DNA of 64,000 bases from Glycomyces terrestris (GCF_003933745.1 NZ_RSEB01000004.1:682001-746000), one strand, 5' to 3'; positions 24,316 through 34,621 are shown, counted from the stretch's first letter. Notes: a model not told the origin generated them from the sequence alone. Made by a program: numbers and translations.

Positions 24316-24323
24316 CTCATCCC

Positions 24324-24349
24324 GATTTTTGACTTCGAGTTCAAAAATC
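24324..24349. promoter_or_regulatory. 26-bp palindromic operator upstream of SDR gene
   Basis: A near-perfect inverted repeat, GATTTTTGA at one end and TCAAAAATC at the other (24 of 26 positions symmetrical), lies 25 bp before the SDR start. Its core TTGA-N8-TCAA matches the TetR promoter site. Confidence 0.7.
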
Positions 24350-24374
24350 GACCACCTGATGAAAGGCGAACACC

Positions 24375-25163
24375 ATGGAACTGGGACTCACCGGCAAGAC
24401 CGCGCTCGTCACCGGCGCGGGCCGGGGCATCGGCCTCGCGATCACCGAAGCCCTTGCGGCCGAAGGCGTCCGCGTCGTCGGCGCCTCCCGCACGATCACC
24501 CCCGAACTCGAGAAGGCCGCGGCCGCGACCGTCGCAGCGGACCTGTCCACCCGCGAGGGCGCGGTCGCGATCGTCGAGGCCGCGGCCGAGGCGGTCGGCG
24601 GCATCGACTTCCTGGTCAACAACGTGGGCGGCGGCGATGCCGACAAGATCGTCGCCGCCGGGTTCCTCGACGTGCCCGACGAGCAGTGGCGGCAGATCTT
24701 CGACCTCAACCTGTTCAGCGCGGTCTGGACCACGCGGGCGGCGCTGCCGGGGATCGTGGAGCGCCGCGGCGCGATCGTCAACGTGTCGTCGGTGAGCGGG
24801 CGCGTCCCCACGGGCGCGCCGGTCGGGTACGCCGAGGCGAAGGCGGCGCTGACGATGTTCTCCAAGCGCCTCAGCGAGGAGGTCGCACCGCTCGGGGTGC
24901 GGGTCAACACGGTCTCGCCGGGCGTCGTCGGCTCGCCCATGTGGCGCGACGCGGACCGCCTCGGCGGCAAGCTCGCCGAGACGCTCGGCGTCGCGCATGA
25001 GGACCTGCTGGCGGGCATCCCGGCGCAGTTCGGGATCGCGTCGGGCCGCATCAGCGAGCCCGAGGAGGTCGCGGACCTGGTGGCGTTCCTGCTGTCGGAC
25101 CGGGCGGCGAACATCCACGGCGCCGACCACGTCATCGACGGCGGGACCCTGAAGGCCGCGTAA
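24375..25163 (+). CDS. Short-chain dehydrogenase/reductase under TetR control
   Basis: 262 residues, a classical SDR: TGAGRGIGLAI (residues 14-24) binds the cofactor, NNVGG stabilises the fold, Ser in NVSSVSGR and Tyr/Lys in YAEAK form the catalytic site, and SPGVVGSPMW follows. It oxidises an alcohol or reduces a ketone with NAD(P)H; the substrate is unknown but is probably also related to the inducer of the TetR protein. An AAAGG site lies 9 nt before the ATG. A 15-bp hairpin ends the unit. Confidence 0.88.
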   Translation: MELGLTGKTALVTGAGRGIGLAITEALAAEGVRVVGASRTITPELEKAAAATVAADLSTREGAVAIVEAAAEAVGGIDFLVNNVGGGDADKIVAAGFLDVPDEQWRQIFDLNLFSAVWTTRAALPGIVERRGAIVNVSSVSGRVPTGAPVGYAEAKAALTMFSKRLSEEVAPLGVRVNTVSPGVVGSPMWRDADRLGGKLAETLGVAHEDLLAGIPAQFGIASGRISEPEEVADLVAFLLSDRAANIHGADHVIDGGTLKAA

Positions 25164-25177
25164 GGAAACCACGACGA

Positions 25178-25212
25178 GGACGGCGGGCGCGGCAAGACCG
25201 CGCCCGCCGTCC
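25178..25212 (+). terminator. Strong hairpin after SDR gene
   Basis: Perfect 15-bp stem (25178-25192 with 25198-25212) and a CAAGA loop, no T-run. Confidence 0.7.
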
Positions 25213-25215
25213 AGC

Positions 25216-25352
25216 GCGCGGAGGCGCGGGCCCGAGGGCGGAGCGGCCGGCGTGCGGGCCGGGACCGGGCGGTGGTTCTGAAGCGGGGCTTGCGGAGGTT
25301 GTGGGCCCGAAGGCAGGGCTGTCGGCGTGCGAGGGCTGGGACCGAGCGGGAG
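25216..25352. repeat. Degenerate 75-bp direct duplication
   Basis: GCGGAGG...GGGCCCGA...CGGCGTGCG...GGGACCG recurs with a 75-bp offset (for example GGGCCCGA at 25228 and 25303). The 25213-25490 gap holds no gene I can support. TACCTT near 25492 is a possible -10 box for the next gene. Confidence 0.45.
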
Positions 25353-25520
25353 ACGGGGCAGGCGCAGGGGCTGGGGACGGCGTTTCGTCGGACCCCGGTG
25401 TCACGGTTGGGTCACAGCCGCAACCGGCGGGGCCGGGCGGTCGTCAGAGGTCCCGTGACCGCAGCGATTCGCAGCCTCGTCCTACCTTGGACGAACAACA
25501 CCCGTCGAAGGAGCCCCGTC

Positions 25521-26057
25521 ATGAACTACAACCCGCCCCAGCACTACAGTTTCGGCGATCCGGAGCCGCAGCAGCCGCAGAGCGGGCCGCCCTCCTACGG
25601 GCCGCAGAGCGCGCCGCCGGCGTACTCCCCCGCGCCGCCCGCCCCGGCCGGGTACGTGCCGACGCAGCCGGCGCCGCCGATGCCGACCCAGCCGATGATG
25701 GCGGCGGGTCCGCCGCCGCAGCGGCGGTCCCCGATCGTGCCGGTGCTGGCCGTCGCCGCGGTCGTCGGGTTCGCGGGGGCCGCGGTGTCGCTGGCGCTGT
25801 GGCTGCGCACCAGCGGCGACCTCGAGGACGCCAACGCGCAGCTGGACGACCGCGACGCGGAGGTCGCGCAGCTCCAGGAGGACCTCGACGCCGCCGAGAC
25901 GCAGGTGAGCGAGCTCGAAGTGGAGGCCGCGGACGCGGAGTCGATGCGGTCCTGCCTGGACGACCTCGCGTGGTACTACGCGACCGAAGCGGGCTCCGAG
26001 GAGGAGACGCAGGCGGAGCTGGCGCTCCAGGAGAGCTGCGCCACCTGGCTCTGGTAG
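25521..26057 (+). CDS. Proline-rich single-span membrane protein with coiled coil
   Basis: 178 residues, not recognised as a named family. Residues 1-65 are Pro/Gln/Tyr-rich and probably cytoplasmic and disordered. RRSPIVPVLAVAAVVGFAG leads into a single membrane helix (about 70-92). Residues 97-135 are a heptad-like coiled coil (SGDLEDANAQLDDRDAEVAQ and on). A short tail has two cysteines (SCLDDL and ESCATW) that could form an extracellular disulphide. Such layouts are common in actinobacterial surface proteins of unknown role. AAGGAG precedes the ATG at 25521. Confidence 0.7.
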   Translation: MNYNPPQHYSFGDPEPQQPQSGPPSYGPQSAPPAYSPAPPAPAGYVPTQPAPPMPTQPMMAAGPPPQRRSPIVPVLAVAAVVGFAGAAVSLALWLRTSGDLEDANAQLDDRDAEVAQLQEDLDAAETQVSELEVEAADAESMRSCLDDLAWYYATEAGSEEETQAELALQESCATWLW

Positions 26058-26063
26058 CCGCGT

Positions 26064-26100
26064 CCGGGCCCGCCCGCCGCGCGGCGGGCGGGGGCCCGGG
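26064..26100. terminator. Bidirectional GC palindrome between convergent genes
   Basis: CGCCCGCCGC/GCGGCGGGCG (26071-26090) is a perfect palindrome, extended on both sides by GGGCC and GGCCC arms. It lies between stops at 26057 (+) and 26104 (-). Confidence 0.65.
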
Positions 26101-26103
26101 CCG

Positions 26104-27270
26104 TCAGCGCTCGCCGCGGTGGCGGGCGAAGGCGGCCGGGATGCGCATCCCGTGCCCGCGGAACAGGTCGAGGCCCTCGGCCTCCTCGCGGGTGATCCAG
26201 CGGGCCTCGGACGCCTCCAGCTCGGCGAGCCGCAGCGGCTGCGCCGGGTCGAGGGCGCGGGCGGTGAAGCTCATGATCATCGGCATGCGGTCGTCGCCGA
26301 GTTTGGTGTCCCGCTTGTCGAACGCCCAGGACAGGCCGGTGAGCTCCACGTCGAGCCCGGTCTCCTCGAAGGCCTCGCGGACCGCCGCGAGGCCCACCGG
26401 CTCGCCGACCTCGGCGGCGCCGCCGGGCACCGCCCACTGGCCGGTGTCGGTGCGGCGGATGACGAGCAGGCGCCCCGCCTCGTCGAATACCGCGGCGTCG
26501 CAGCCGGTCGAGACGCACTCCGCGGTGAGGTCGCCGCAGTCGATGCGGGGGTACTCGACCCCGGTCTCGACGGCGTCCTCGCACAGCGCCGCGATCCGGT
26601 GCTGGCGTTCGCGCTCGTAGAAGTCCGCCGACTCGGCGAGCGACTCCTTCGCGAGCGCGGCGACGGCGTCGAGGAGCTGCTTGACGACCGGCGCGACCGG
26701 GAGCGGGCCGCGGTCGGGGGCGACGGCCGTCGCGGACGGGTTCAGGCTCGGGACGTCGCCTTCGAGGTCGGGCTCGGACGGCTCCAGGAGCGCGGCCGCG
26801 TCGGCCGCGTCGAGGTGGGTCTCGAGTTCGTAGACGAGCAGGTAGGTGTGGGGGCAGGGCAGGCCCGCGAGGTCGGTGTCGGCGATGGCGACCGGTTCGG
26901 CGGGGGCGCGGGTGCGCAGGGCGGCGGCGACGGCCTCGAGGCGCTGGCCGAGGGTCCCGGAGGTGCGGCTGAGGCGGCGGCGCCGGATGAGGCGCGTGCC
27001 GTCGGCGCAGTCGATGCGGAGCTCGGTGCCCGGCATGGGGGTGCGCAGGCCGGTGTCGGCCTCGTAGGCGGCGAGGATCGTCTCGTAGGGCCGGTGGTCG
27101 ACCTGGGCGAGGAGCGCGGCGGCGAGTTCGCGCAGGCGGCGCAGGCGGGCCTCCTCGGCGGGGCCGGTGCCCCAGAAGAGGCCGTTGGCGGCCTCGGCGC
27201 GGAGGATCCCGGAGAGGCGGGCGAGGCCGCGGGCGGCCTGCCCGTTCGCGTCGGCGGTGTCGATGGCCAT
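26104..27270 (-). CDS. NUDIX hydrolase with long N-terminal extension
   Basis: 388 residues from the ATG at 27270, which has AAGGAG just upstream. The NUDIX domain is C-terminal (about 255-385). Its box GGAAEVGEPVGLAAVREAFE continues into ETG and fits the consensus with all catalytic glutamates. FYERERQHRIAALCEDA before it matches the short helical Nudix_N region of nucleotide-hydrolysing members. The first about 230 residues are unusual: a helical, Arg/Ala-rich region I do not recognise, with a conserved-looking RLIRRRRLSR patch, perhaps a separate sensor domain. The role is likely cleavage of a nucleoside diphosphate derivative. The TPR gene upstream is only 30 bp away on the same strand, suggesting one operon. 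Confidence 0.8.
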   Translation of the reverse strand: MAIDTADANGQAARGLARLSGILRAEAANGLFWGTGPAEEARLRRLRELAAALLAQVDHRPYETILAAYEADTGLRTPMPGTELRIDCADGTRLIRRRRLSRTSGTLGQRLEAVAAALRTRAPAEPVAIADTDLAGLPCPHTYLLVYELETHLDAADAAALLEPSEPDLEGDVPSLNPSATAVAPDRGPLPVAPVVKQLLDAVAALAKESLAESADFYERERQHRIAALCEDAVETGVEYPRIDCGDLTAECVSTGCDAAVFDEAGRLLVIRRTDTGQWAVPGGAAEVGEPVGLAAVREAFEETGLDVELTGLSWAFDKRDTKLGDDRMPMIMSFTARALDPAQPLRLAELEASEARWITREEAEGLDLFRGHGMRIPAAFARHRGER

Positions 27271-27300
27271 GGCGCTCCTTCGCATCGGTTCCCGGGGCGG

Positions 27301-27837
27301 TCAGATCGTACGCTGCCCCACGGCCGCGCGGGCGAGGCTCAGCGCCTCCTGTGTCGAGGCGATCAGGGCCGGGTCGCCGAGGCGTTCGCGGATCTGGAGG
27401 ACCTCGGTGAGGACGTCGACGGCGAGGTGGGGGCGGCGGGCGTCGATGAGGTGCTTGCCGTAGTGCTGGAGCGTGTAGTGGACGAGCTCGGGGCAGCGGG
27501 TGCGGGCGAGCTCGATGGCCTCGCGGTAGACCGGTTCGGCGGCGTCGAGGGCGCCGGGGTAGCGGTGCGCGTCGCCGAGGTTGACGAGGGCGGCGACCTT
27601 CTGGTTCGGGGTCTCGGCGCGCTCGACGGCGGCGGCGAGGACCCGCTGGGCCGCGGCGTAGTCGCCGAGGGCGATGAGGCCGACGCCGGCCTGGCGCAGC
27701 TCGGGCTGCGGGAGCCGGGGTTCGCGGGCGAGCTCGAAGTGCACGAGGCGGCGGAGCCGGTCGGGCTCGGTGGCGTACATGCGGCCGTCGTTGCCGGTCG
27801 CGATGAGTTCGGCGATCTGGTGGCGCTCTGCTGACAA
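27301..27837 (-). CDS. TPR-like helical repeat protein
   Basis: 178 residues from the TTG at 27837 (AAGGGGG 9 nt upstream). Residues 45-170 form about three TPR-like helix pairs: GLIALGDYAAAQRVLAAAV, NLGDAHRYPGALDAAEPVY and HLAVDVLTEVLQIRERLGD. TPR proteins are protein-interaction scaffolds; in actinobacteria such short forms often sit near regulators. It is cotranscribed with, and 30 bp before, the NUDIX gene, so the two products may interact. No catalytic motif is present. Confidence 0.7.
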   Translation of the reverse strand: MSAERHQIAELIATGNDGRMYATEPDRLRRLVHFELAREPRLPQPELRQAGVGLIALGDYAAAQRVLAAAVERAETPNQKVAALVNLGDAHRYPGALDAAEPVYREAIELARTRCPELVHYTLQHYGKHLIDARRPHLAVDVLTEVLQIRERLGDPALIASTQEALSLARAAVGQRTI

Positions 27838-27931
27838 CGCGCGTCCCCCTTCCGGGCCTGGAGCCGCTGCGAGGCGGTCTCAGGTGAGGATAGAGCCGGA
27901 ACGGGCCGGTTGCCCAGGGCCGATCGCGCGG

Positions 27932-27954
27932 CGCGGGCCGGAGCGGGGCCCGCG
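27932..27954 (-). terminator. Hairpin after methyltransferase gene
   Basis: CGCGGGCC (27932-27939) pairs with GGCCCGCG (27947-27954) 23 bases beyond the stop at 27977. Confidence 0.45.
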
Positions 27955-27976
27955 GGGCGGCCGGTGCCGTTGCGGC

Positions 27977-28588
27977 TCACCGGTTCCGCAGCACGAGGCC
28001 CTGGTACTCGCCGATCGTGCCGGCGACGGGGATGCGGGCGGCCTCGACGAGCGCGAAGTGCTCCTGCGCGAGGGCCTCGATGCGGTCGGCGGTGAAGAAC
28101 GAGAAGAACCGCTTCGGCTCGTACGCGTCGGACTCCCAGACGCCCTCGGAGTCCTCGCCGCCGTACTGTCCCCAGTAGAACAGGCCGCCGGGGGCGAGGA
28201 CGCGGGCGATCCCGGCGAGGACGGCGGGGAGGTCGGCCTTGGGGACGTGCAGGAGGCAGTTCATGCCCCAGACCGCGTCGAAGGCGGCGTCGGGGAAGTC
28301 GAGGCGCGCGAAGTCCATGACGCGGGCGTCGAGCCCCTTGGCGCGGCAGTGCGCGACGAGGGCCGGGGAGAGGTCGGTGCAGGTGACCGCGAAGCCCGCG
28401 TCGGCGAAGTGCCTGCCGCTGACCCCGTGGCCGGCGCCGATCTCCAGGAGGGCGGCGCCGGGGCGCAGGTGCGCTGCGAAGCGGGCGCGCTCGGACCGCT
28501 TCCAGGGGGCGTCGTCCATGACCTCGCGGGCGTCGGCGCCCGCGTCGTAGGCGGCGCGCAGGTCGGTCTTCACGTCGTCGTATCGCAT
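27977..28588 (-). CDS. Class I SAM-dependent methyltransferase
   Basis: 203 residues. LLEIGAGHGVSGRHFADAG (about 46-64) is motif I, DLSPALVAHC motif II, AFDAVWGMNCLLHVPKADL and GIARVLAPGGLFYWGQYGG the later motifs of the Methyltransf_11/25 group. The C-terminal half (YEPKRFFSFFTADRIEALAQ) is like tellurite-resistance TehB or cyclopropane-synthase-like relatives. Substrate unknown. No ribosome site precedes the ATG at 28588; CATCAT 7 nt upstream may be a leaderless -10. It follows the def-like gene by 32 bp on the same strand. Confidence 0.8.
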   Translation of the reverse strand: MRYDDVKTDLRAAYDAGADAREVMDDAPWKRSERARFAAHLRPGAALLEIGAGHGVSGRHFADAGFAVTCTDLSPALVAHCRAKGLDARVMDFARLDFPDAAFDAVWGMNCLLHVPKADLPAVLAGIARVLAPGGLFYWGQYGGEDSEGVWESDAYEPKRFFSFFTADRIEALAQEHFALVEAARIPVAGTIGEYQGLVLRNR

Positions 28589-28620
28589 GGGGCTGATGAT
28601 GCCCGCGGGGTGCGACAGGA

Positions 28621-29175
28621 CTAGCGGAGCCCGGCTTCGGCGAGCATCCGCTTGCGGGTCCGAGCCGGGAGGCGGTCGACGTAGACGGTGCCGTCGAGGT
28701 GGTCGCTCTCGTGCTGGAGGCAGCGGGCCAGGGTGCCGGTGCCCTCGATGCGGACCGGGTTCCCGGCGGGGTCGAAGCCCTCGACGACGGCGGTCGACGA
28801 CCGGGGCGTGTCGGTGAACGGGCCGGGGACGGACAGGCAGCCCTCCTCGCCGACCATGAGCTCGCGCGGCGGCGGGGGCAGGACGAGCACGGGGTTGACG
28901 ACCGCGGCGACGGTGCGCACGCCCTCGGCGTCCTCGCAGTCGAGCACGAACACGCGGGCGTCGACGCCGATCTGGTTGGCGGCCAAGCCGACCCCGTTCG
29001 CGGCGTACATGCTCGCGAACATGTCCTCGACCAGGTCGGCCAGCGCGGCGTCGAAGGACTCGACGGGGCGGCAGGGGCGGTGCAGGACGGGGTCGCCGTA
29101 GCGGACGATGGGTCGGGCCGTGCCGGTGTCGCCCGGGTTCGGTCCGGCGTCCGCGGCGGTGTCGTCGGCGCTCAA
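28621..29175 (-). CDS. def: Peptide deformylase
   Basis: 184 residues. All three deformylase motifs are intact: GVGLAANQIG (residues 61-70), EEGCLSVPG with the metal-binding Cys113, and QHESDHLDG with metal ligands His155 and His159 and catalytic Glu156. It removes the formyl group from nascent protein N-termini at the ribosome exit. The first 20 residues are a disordered extension. The TTG at 29175 is chosen because GAGGAG precedes it. GATACT (29237-29242, minus) is a plausible -10 box. Actinomycetes often carry several def copies, so this may not be the sole or essential one. Confidence 0.92.
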   Translation of the reverse strand: MSADDTAADAGPNPGDTGTARPIVRYGDPVLHRPCRPVESFDAALADLVEDMFASMYAANGVGLAANQIGVDARVFVLDCEDAEGVRTVAAVVNPVLVLPPPPRELMVGEEGCLSVPGPFTDTPRSSTAVVEGFDPAGNPVRIEGTGTLARCLQHESDHLDGTVYVDRLPARTRKRMLAEAGLR

Positions 29176-29370
29176 CGGTGCTCCTCGGTCTCCCGCGGCC
29201 CCGGTCCGGGGCCGCTTGTTGCAAGTCTATGGCAACAGTATCCGGGCCGGTGCCGGATCCCTCCCGATCGATAGCGGTTCGTCTCCGGGTCGTTACGCGG
29301 CGTCGGGAGCATTGGAGGCGGCGGCGGATCCCTGGCCGCCACCTCTCCCCACCCCTTTGCGAGGCAGCAT

Positions 29371-30306
29371 ATGCGTGAGTTCAGGATATCCATTGTGGCC
29401 GCCGCGGCGGCGCTGCTGCTGTTCGGCTGCGCCGACGCCGGCACTGACGGCGGCGGCTCGCAGGCCGTGCCGGAGGCCGCGGACGAGGGCGCGGTGAACG
29501 GGGGCTCGGTCGATGACGGGGCCACCGCCGCGGCCGACCCGCAGTTCGATTCCGGGAACCGCGACGTCATCTATGAGTCGGCGCTCGAGGTGGCCGACCC
29601 CGATCCAAACCGGGTCGCGGAGGAGGCGTGGAACCTGGCCGAGTCGCTCGGGGGGTTCGTGGGCGCCGACCAGCGCGATCTGTTCACTGTGGACGGCTCG
29701 GTGCAGGGCCGGGCGCACCTGGTGATGCGGATCCCGTCCGAGCGGTTCCAGGAGGCGATGGACGGGCTCACCGCCTTGGCCGAGAGCGAGGTCCACCGGT
29801 CGGTGACCACTGAGGACGTCACGGAGGCCGTGGTCGACCTGGAGTCGTACATCGCGACCAAGGGCGCGAGCGTCGCCCGCGTCCGCGAGCTGCTGGCCGA
29901 GGCCGACTCGGTGAGCGCGATCCTGGAGCTGGAGACCGAGCTGGCCGAGCGGGAGGGCGAGCTCGCCTCGCTCCAGCAGCAGCTCGCCGACCTCGAGGAC
30001 CGGGTGGCCCTGTCGACCATCGAGTTCACCGTCGCCGCACCGGAGGTGGAGTCCTCGGTCGAGTCCGGGTACGACGGTCCGGACAGTTTCTGGGACGGGC
30101 TCGTGGCCGGGTCCAGGGGTGCGCTCGCGGTCCTGGTCGGGCTGTCGGTGGTGGTGGGCGTGCTCCTGCCGTTCCTGCCGATCGCCGCGCTCGCGGCCGC
30201 CGCCGTGGTGGTGCCGCTGCGGTGGCGGGCCCGGCGGCGGGCGGCCGCGTCGCCGGTGTCGCCGCCGCAGGTCGGGGCCCCTGCCGTGCCGCGCGAACGC
30301 GTTTGA
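29371..30306 (+). CDS. DUF4349 lipoprotein
   Basis: 311 residues. A signal peptide with lipobox LFGC anchors the N-terminus outside the membrane. YESALEVADPDPNRVAEEAW starts the DUF4349 domain (about 70-235), which includes RIPSERFQEAMDGL and a coiled-coil segment (AILELETELAEREGELASLQ). A hydrophobic helix (about 250-285) and a basic tail follow, so both ends are membrane-attached. The family is widespread and functionally undefined. A GCGAGG site precedes the ATG. It ends at a 13-bp hairpin. Confidence 0.85.
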   Translation: MREFRISIVAAAAALLLFGCADAGTDGGGSQAVPEAADEGAVNGGSVDDGATAAADPQFDSGNRDVIYESALEVADPDPNRVAEEAWNLAESLGGFVGADQRDLFTVDGSVQGRAHLVMRIPSERFQEAMDGLTALAESEVHRSVTTEDVTEAVVDLESYIATKGASVARVRELLAEADSVSAILELETELAEREGELASLQQQLADLEDRVALSTIEFTVAAPEVESSVESGYDGPDSFWDGLVAGSRGALAVLVGLSVVVGVLLPFLPIAALAAAAVVVPLRWRARRRAAASPVSPPQVGAPAVPRERV

Positions 30307-30308
30307 GG

Positions 30309-30340
30309 CCCGGGCGGCGGGTGGCCGCCCGCCGCCCGGG
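30309..30340 (+). terminator. Hairpin after DUF4349 gene
   Basis: CCCGGGCGGCGGG (30309-30321) pairs perfectly with 30328-30340 around a 6-nt loop, immediately after the stop. Confidence 0.7.
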
Positions 30341-30410
30341 GCGGTGTCCGAACGCCACTGTGAGAGACTGGCTCGCGTTCGTTCCGCCGCCCGAGGAGAG
30401 GACGTCCCCT

Positions 30411-31613
30411 ATGCGCCGCGTCGCCGGCTGGGTCAAGCCCCTGAACACCGCCATGGCCCCCGCGCTCGCCCGCGCGGTCCGGGACCCGGACGCGACGTTC
30501 GAGAGGATCCTGGGGAAGGCCGAGGCCGGCGCGGGCGTCGGCGCGGACATCGACCGCGCGTTCGTCGAGGACTACCGGGCGCTGCTGCACCGGTTCGCGG
30601 CGGTCCGCGACCTCTCCTACCTGGGTTGGACCGCGACGTCCTCCGAGTTGCAGATGCGGATGGAGAACCGGCTGCGGATCCGGCGCCTGCACGCCGAGGA
30701 CCCCCGGATCGGGGCCGAGCCGATCGACCGGCCGATCGTCGTGGTGGGCCTGCCCCGCACCGCGACGACCTTGGCGCACAAGGTGATCGCGGCGCCGGAG
30801 GGGAACCGCGCGCCGCTGATGTGGGAGTTCCACCACGCCGACCGGTTCGACGTCGACCCGAAGCTGCGCGAGCGGCGCATCGCGAAGGCGCGCAAGATCT
30901 CCGCGGCGGTCAACCTGATCACCCCGATCTGGGAGACGATCCACCCGAGCACCGCCGAGACGCCCGAGGAGTGCGTGCTCGCCCTCCCCCACGGCCTCCA
31001 GTGGGGCACCCGGTTCAAGCTCCCCGGCTACCGGGACTGGCTGGCGCAGCACGACTTCGTGCCGGACTACCAGTACCTCAAGGAGTTCCTGCAGGTGCTC
31101 CAGGCCGGCGACCGGCCGCGGCGCTGGGTGCTGAAGTCGCCGTTCCACCTGTACAACCTGGACGCGCTCCTCAAGGTCTTCCCCGACGCGCACATCCTGT
31201 GGACGCACCGCGACCCGCAGACGGTCATGGGCTCGTGGTGCTCCCTCGTGGAGACCGGGACGGCGCTGTGCAACCGCCGCTACGACACCCGCGAGATCGG
31301 GAGCGAGTGGCTGGACTCGCTGTCGTGGATGGTGGAGCAGGGCCGCCTGGCGCGCCTGGGGGTGCCGCCCGAGCGCATGGTCGACGTGTCGTACCACCAG
31401 CTCACGGCCGACCCGTACGGGCAGCTGCCGCGCATCTTCGAGCGGCTCGGGCTCACGTGGAGCCCCCGCGAGGAGGGGAACCTCGAGCACGTCCTCGCCC
31501 GGCCGGGCATGCGCCGCAACCACGAGTACACGCTCGGGCGGTACGGCCTCGACCCCGAGGCGGTCGACCGGGCGTTCGGCGACTACACCAAGCTCGTCGC
31601 CGCGATCCGCTAG
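30411..31613 (+). CDS. Sulfotransferase family protein
   Basis: 400 residues. VVVGLPRTATTLAHKVIAA (about 104-122) is the 5'-phosphosulfate-binding loop of PAPS-dependent sulfotransferases (PF13469 type). The later RRWVLKSPFHLYNLDALLKV and ILWTHRDPQTVMGSWCSL contain the 3'-phosphate-binding Arg and Ser. It should transfer sulfate from PAPS to a hydroxyl of an unknown acceptor, often a lipid or polyketide. GAGGAGAGGAC precedes the ATG at 30411. The last four bases overlap the stop of the convergent ROK gene. Confidence 0.85.
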   Translation: MRRVAGWVKPLNTAMAPALARAVRDPDATFERILGKAEAGAGVGADIDRAFVEDYRALLHRFAAVRDLSYLGWTATSSELQMRMENRLRIRRLHAEDPRIGAEPIDRPIVVVGLPRTATTLAHKVIAAPEGNRAPLMWEFHHADRFDVDPKLRERRIAKARKISAAVNLITPIWETIHPSTAETPEECVLALPHGLQWGTRFKLPGYRDWLAQHDFVPDYQYLKEFLQVLQAGDRPRRWVLKSPFHLYNLDALLKVFPDAHILWTHRDPQTVMGSWCSLVETGTALCNRRYDTREIGSEWLDSLSWMVEQGRLARLGVPPERMVDVSYHQLTADPYGQLPRIFERLGLTWSPREEGNLEHVLARPGMRRNHEYTLGRYGLDPEAVDRAFGDYTKLVAAIR

Positions 31614-32839
31614 GGCCCCAGGGGGTTTCGCGGCGGGACGGGGTCGAGGTCCATCGCGCGGGCGCGCACGATCTCGAGGGCGCGGGTGACCGCGCCGAGG
31701 CTGACCACGCCGCCCCCGAGCGTGGAGGCCACCAGCTCGGGCGCGGGCGGGTGCGTGAGCTCGTCGAGGCGCTGCGCGGCCCGTTCGAGGACCGGGTCGA
31801 GGGACTCGGCCACCGCGCCGGCCAGGACGATCCGCTCCACGTCGAGCAGGCCGCCGAGGACCGCGCAGATCCGCGCGAGGCGCTCGGCCATGCGCTCGGC
31901 CAGCGCGAGCGCGGCGCCGTCCCCGGCCTCGGCGGCGCGCAGGACGAGTTCGGCGCCGAGGCGGTCGGCGGGGGCGGTCATGAGCGGGCTGGCGGGGTCG
32001 GCGTCGCCGGCCTCGCGCACCTCGAGCGCCCAGCGGCGCAGGAGGTTCCCGATGCCGTGGGTGGAGCCGACGCCTTCGACGAGGGTGAGCAGGCGCAGTT
32101 CGCCGGCGGCGCCGCGGCGGCCGCGCACGAGGTGGCCGTCCACGACGTAGCCGGCGCCGAAGCGCTCGCCGGAGACGAGTGCGATGTAGGAGGAGGCGCC
32201 GGCGCCCGCGCCGAGGGCGCCTTCGGCGATGGCGGCGAGGTTGGCGTCGTTCTCGACCTCGGTGAGCCAGCCGCGGGCGCGGAAGTGGGCGGCGTAGCCG
32301 GGGTTCATGCGCTCCCAGAAGCGCTGCTCGCCTTCGGGTGAGGCGCCGTCGAGGCCGGTGGGGGCGGGCACGCCGACGGTGATGCAGAGGACGGCCGCGG
32401 GCGGGGCGCCGGCGCGGTCGAGGGCGGTCGCGACGGCGGCGTCGGCGGCCGCGAGGCGGGCGGCGGGGTCGGCGCCGTCGGGGTCGGTCTCGGTGCGGGC
32501 GCGGGCGAGTTCGCGGCCGCGGAGGTCGGCGGCGATGGCGGTGGTGCAGTGCTGGCCGGCGTCGACGCCGAGGACGACGCCGGCGTCGGCGCGGAGCTCG
32601 TAGCGGCGGGCGGGGCGGCCCTTGCGGTACTCGCCGCCGGCGGCGCGGGCGTTGGGGAGCTCGGCGAACCAGCCGCGGTCGACGAGCTCGTCGCAGAGCG
32701 CGATCACGGTGGAGCGCGCCAGCCCCGTGGCGGAGATCACGTCGCTGGCGGTGAACGCCGCGGCGTCCCAGGCGCGGTCCAGGACGGCGGCCGCGTTGAG
32801 GCGCCGCTGGGGGTGGGTGCGGTCCTCGTGCTCGGTCAT
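31610..32839 (-). CDS. ROK family transcriptional repressor
   Basis: 409 residues from the ATG at 32839. The N-terminal winged helix (about 10-75: SDVISATGLARSTVIALCDEL) is followed by a ROK sugar-kinase-like domain. LGVDAGQHCTTAIAADLRG is the phosphate loop, and GRRGAAGELRL takes the place of the ExGH zinc-site region. The usual CxCGxxGCxE zinc motif is absent (VEGVGSTHGI instead), so zinc binding seems lost. It most likely represses the divergent alpha-glucosidase gene in response to a sugar. A GTG at 32851 is an alternative start. Confidence 0.85.
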   Translation of the reverse strand: MTEHEDRTHPQRRLNAAAVLDRAWDAAAFTASDVISATGLARSTVIALCDELVDRGWFAELPNARAAGGEYRKGRPARRYELRADAGVVLGVDAGQHCTTAIAADLRGRELARARTETDPDGADPAARLAAADAAVATALDRAGAPPAAVLCITVGVPAPTGLDGASPEGEQRFWERMNPGYAAHFRARGWLTEVENDANLAAIAEGALGAGAGASSYIALVSGERFGAGYVVDGHLVRGRRGAAGELRLLTLVEGVGSTHGIGNLLRRWALEVREAGDADPASPLMTAPADRLGAELVLRAAEAGDGAALALAERMAERLARICAVLGGLLDVERIVLAGAVAESLDPVLERAAQRLDELTHPPAPELVASTLGGGVVSLGAVTRALEIVRARAMDLDPVPPRNPLGP

Positions 32840-32880
32840 GGTCCTTGACACCTCGGCTCGGCGGGTTCAGTATGGAGCGA

Positions 32881-32905
32881 ATTGATTTTCTCTCTGGATT
32901 TAATC
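32881..32905. promoter_or_regulatory. AT-rich divergent promoter, candidate ROK operator
   Basis: A markedly AT-rich patch in GC-rich DNA, containing GATTTAATC (32897-32905; symmetric GATT-A-AATC on the other strand) and a second GATTTT. It lies between the ROK and alpha-glucosidase genes. Confidence 0.4.
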
Positions 32906-32965
32906 ATGGGAACGTTCGGGTCCGCGCCGCGGGCGCGGCCCGCCACCACCGAAAGGCATCCGAAG

Positions 32966-34615
<1,650 letters not shown>

Positions 34616-34621
34616 GGAACC

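Noticed and set aside
28589-29224. Methyltransferase frame running back through the def gene
   Set aside because: The upstream part is an out-of-frame reading of def; the methyltransferase motifs start after the ATG at 28588.
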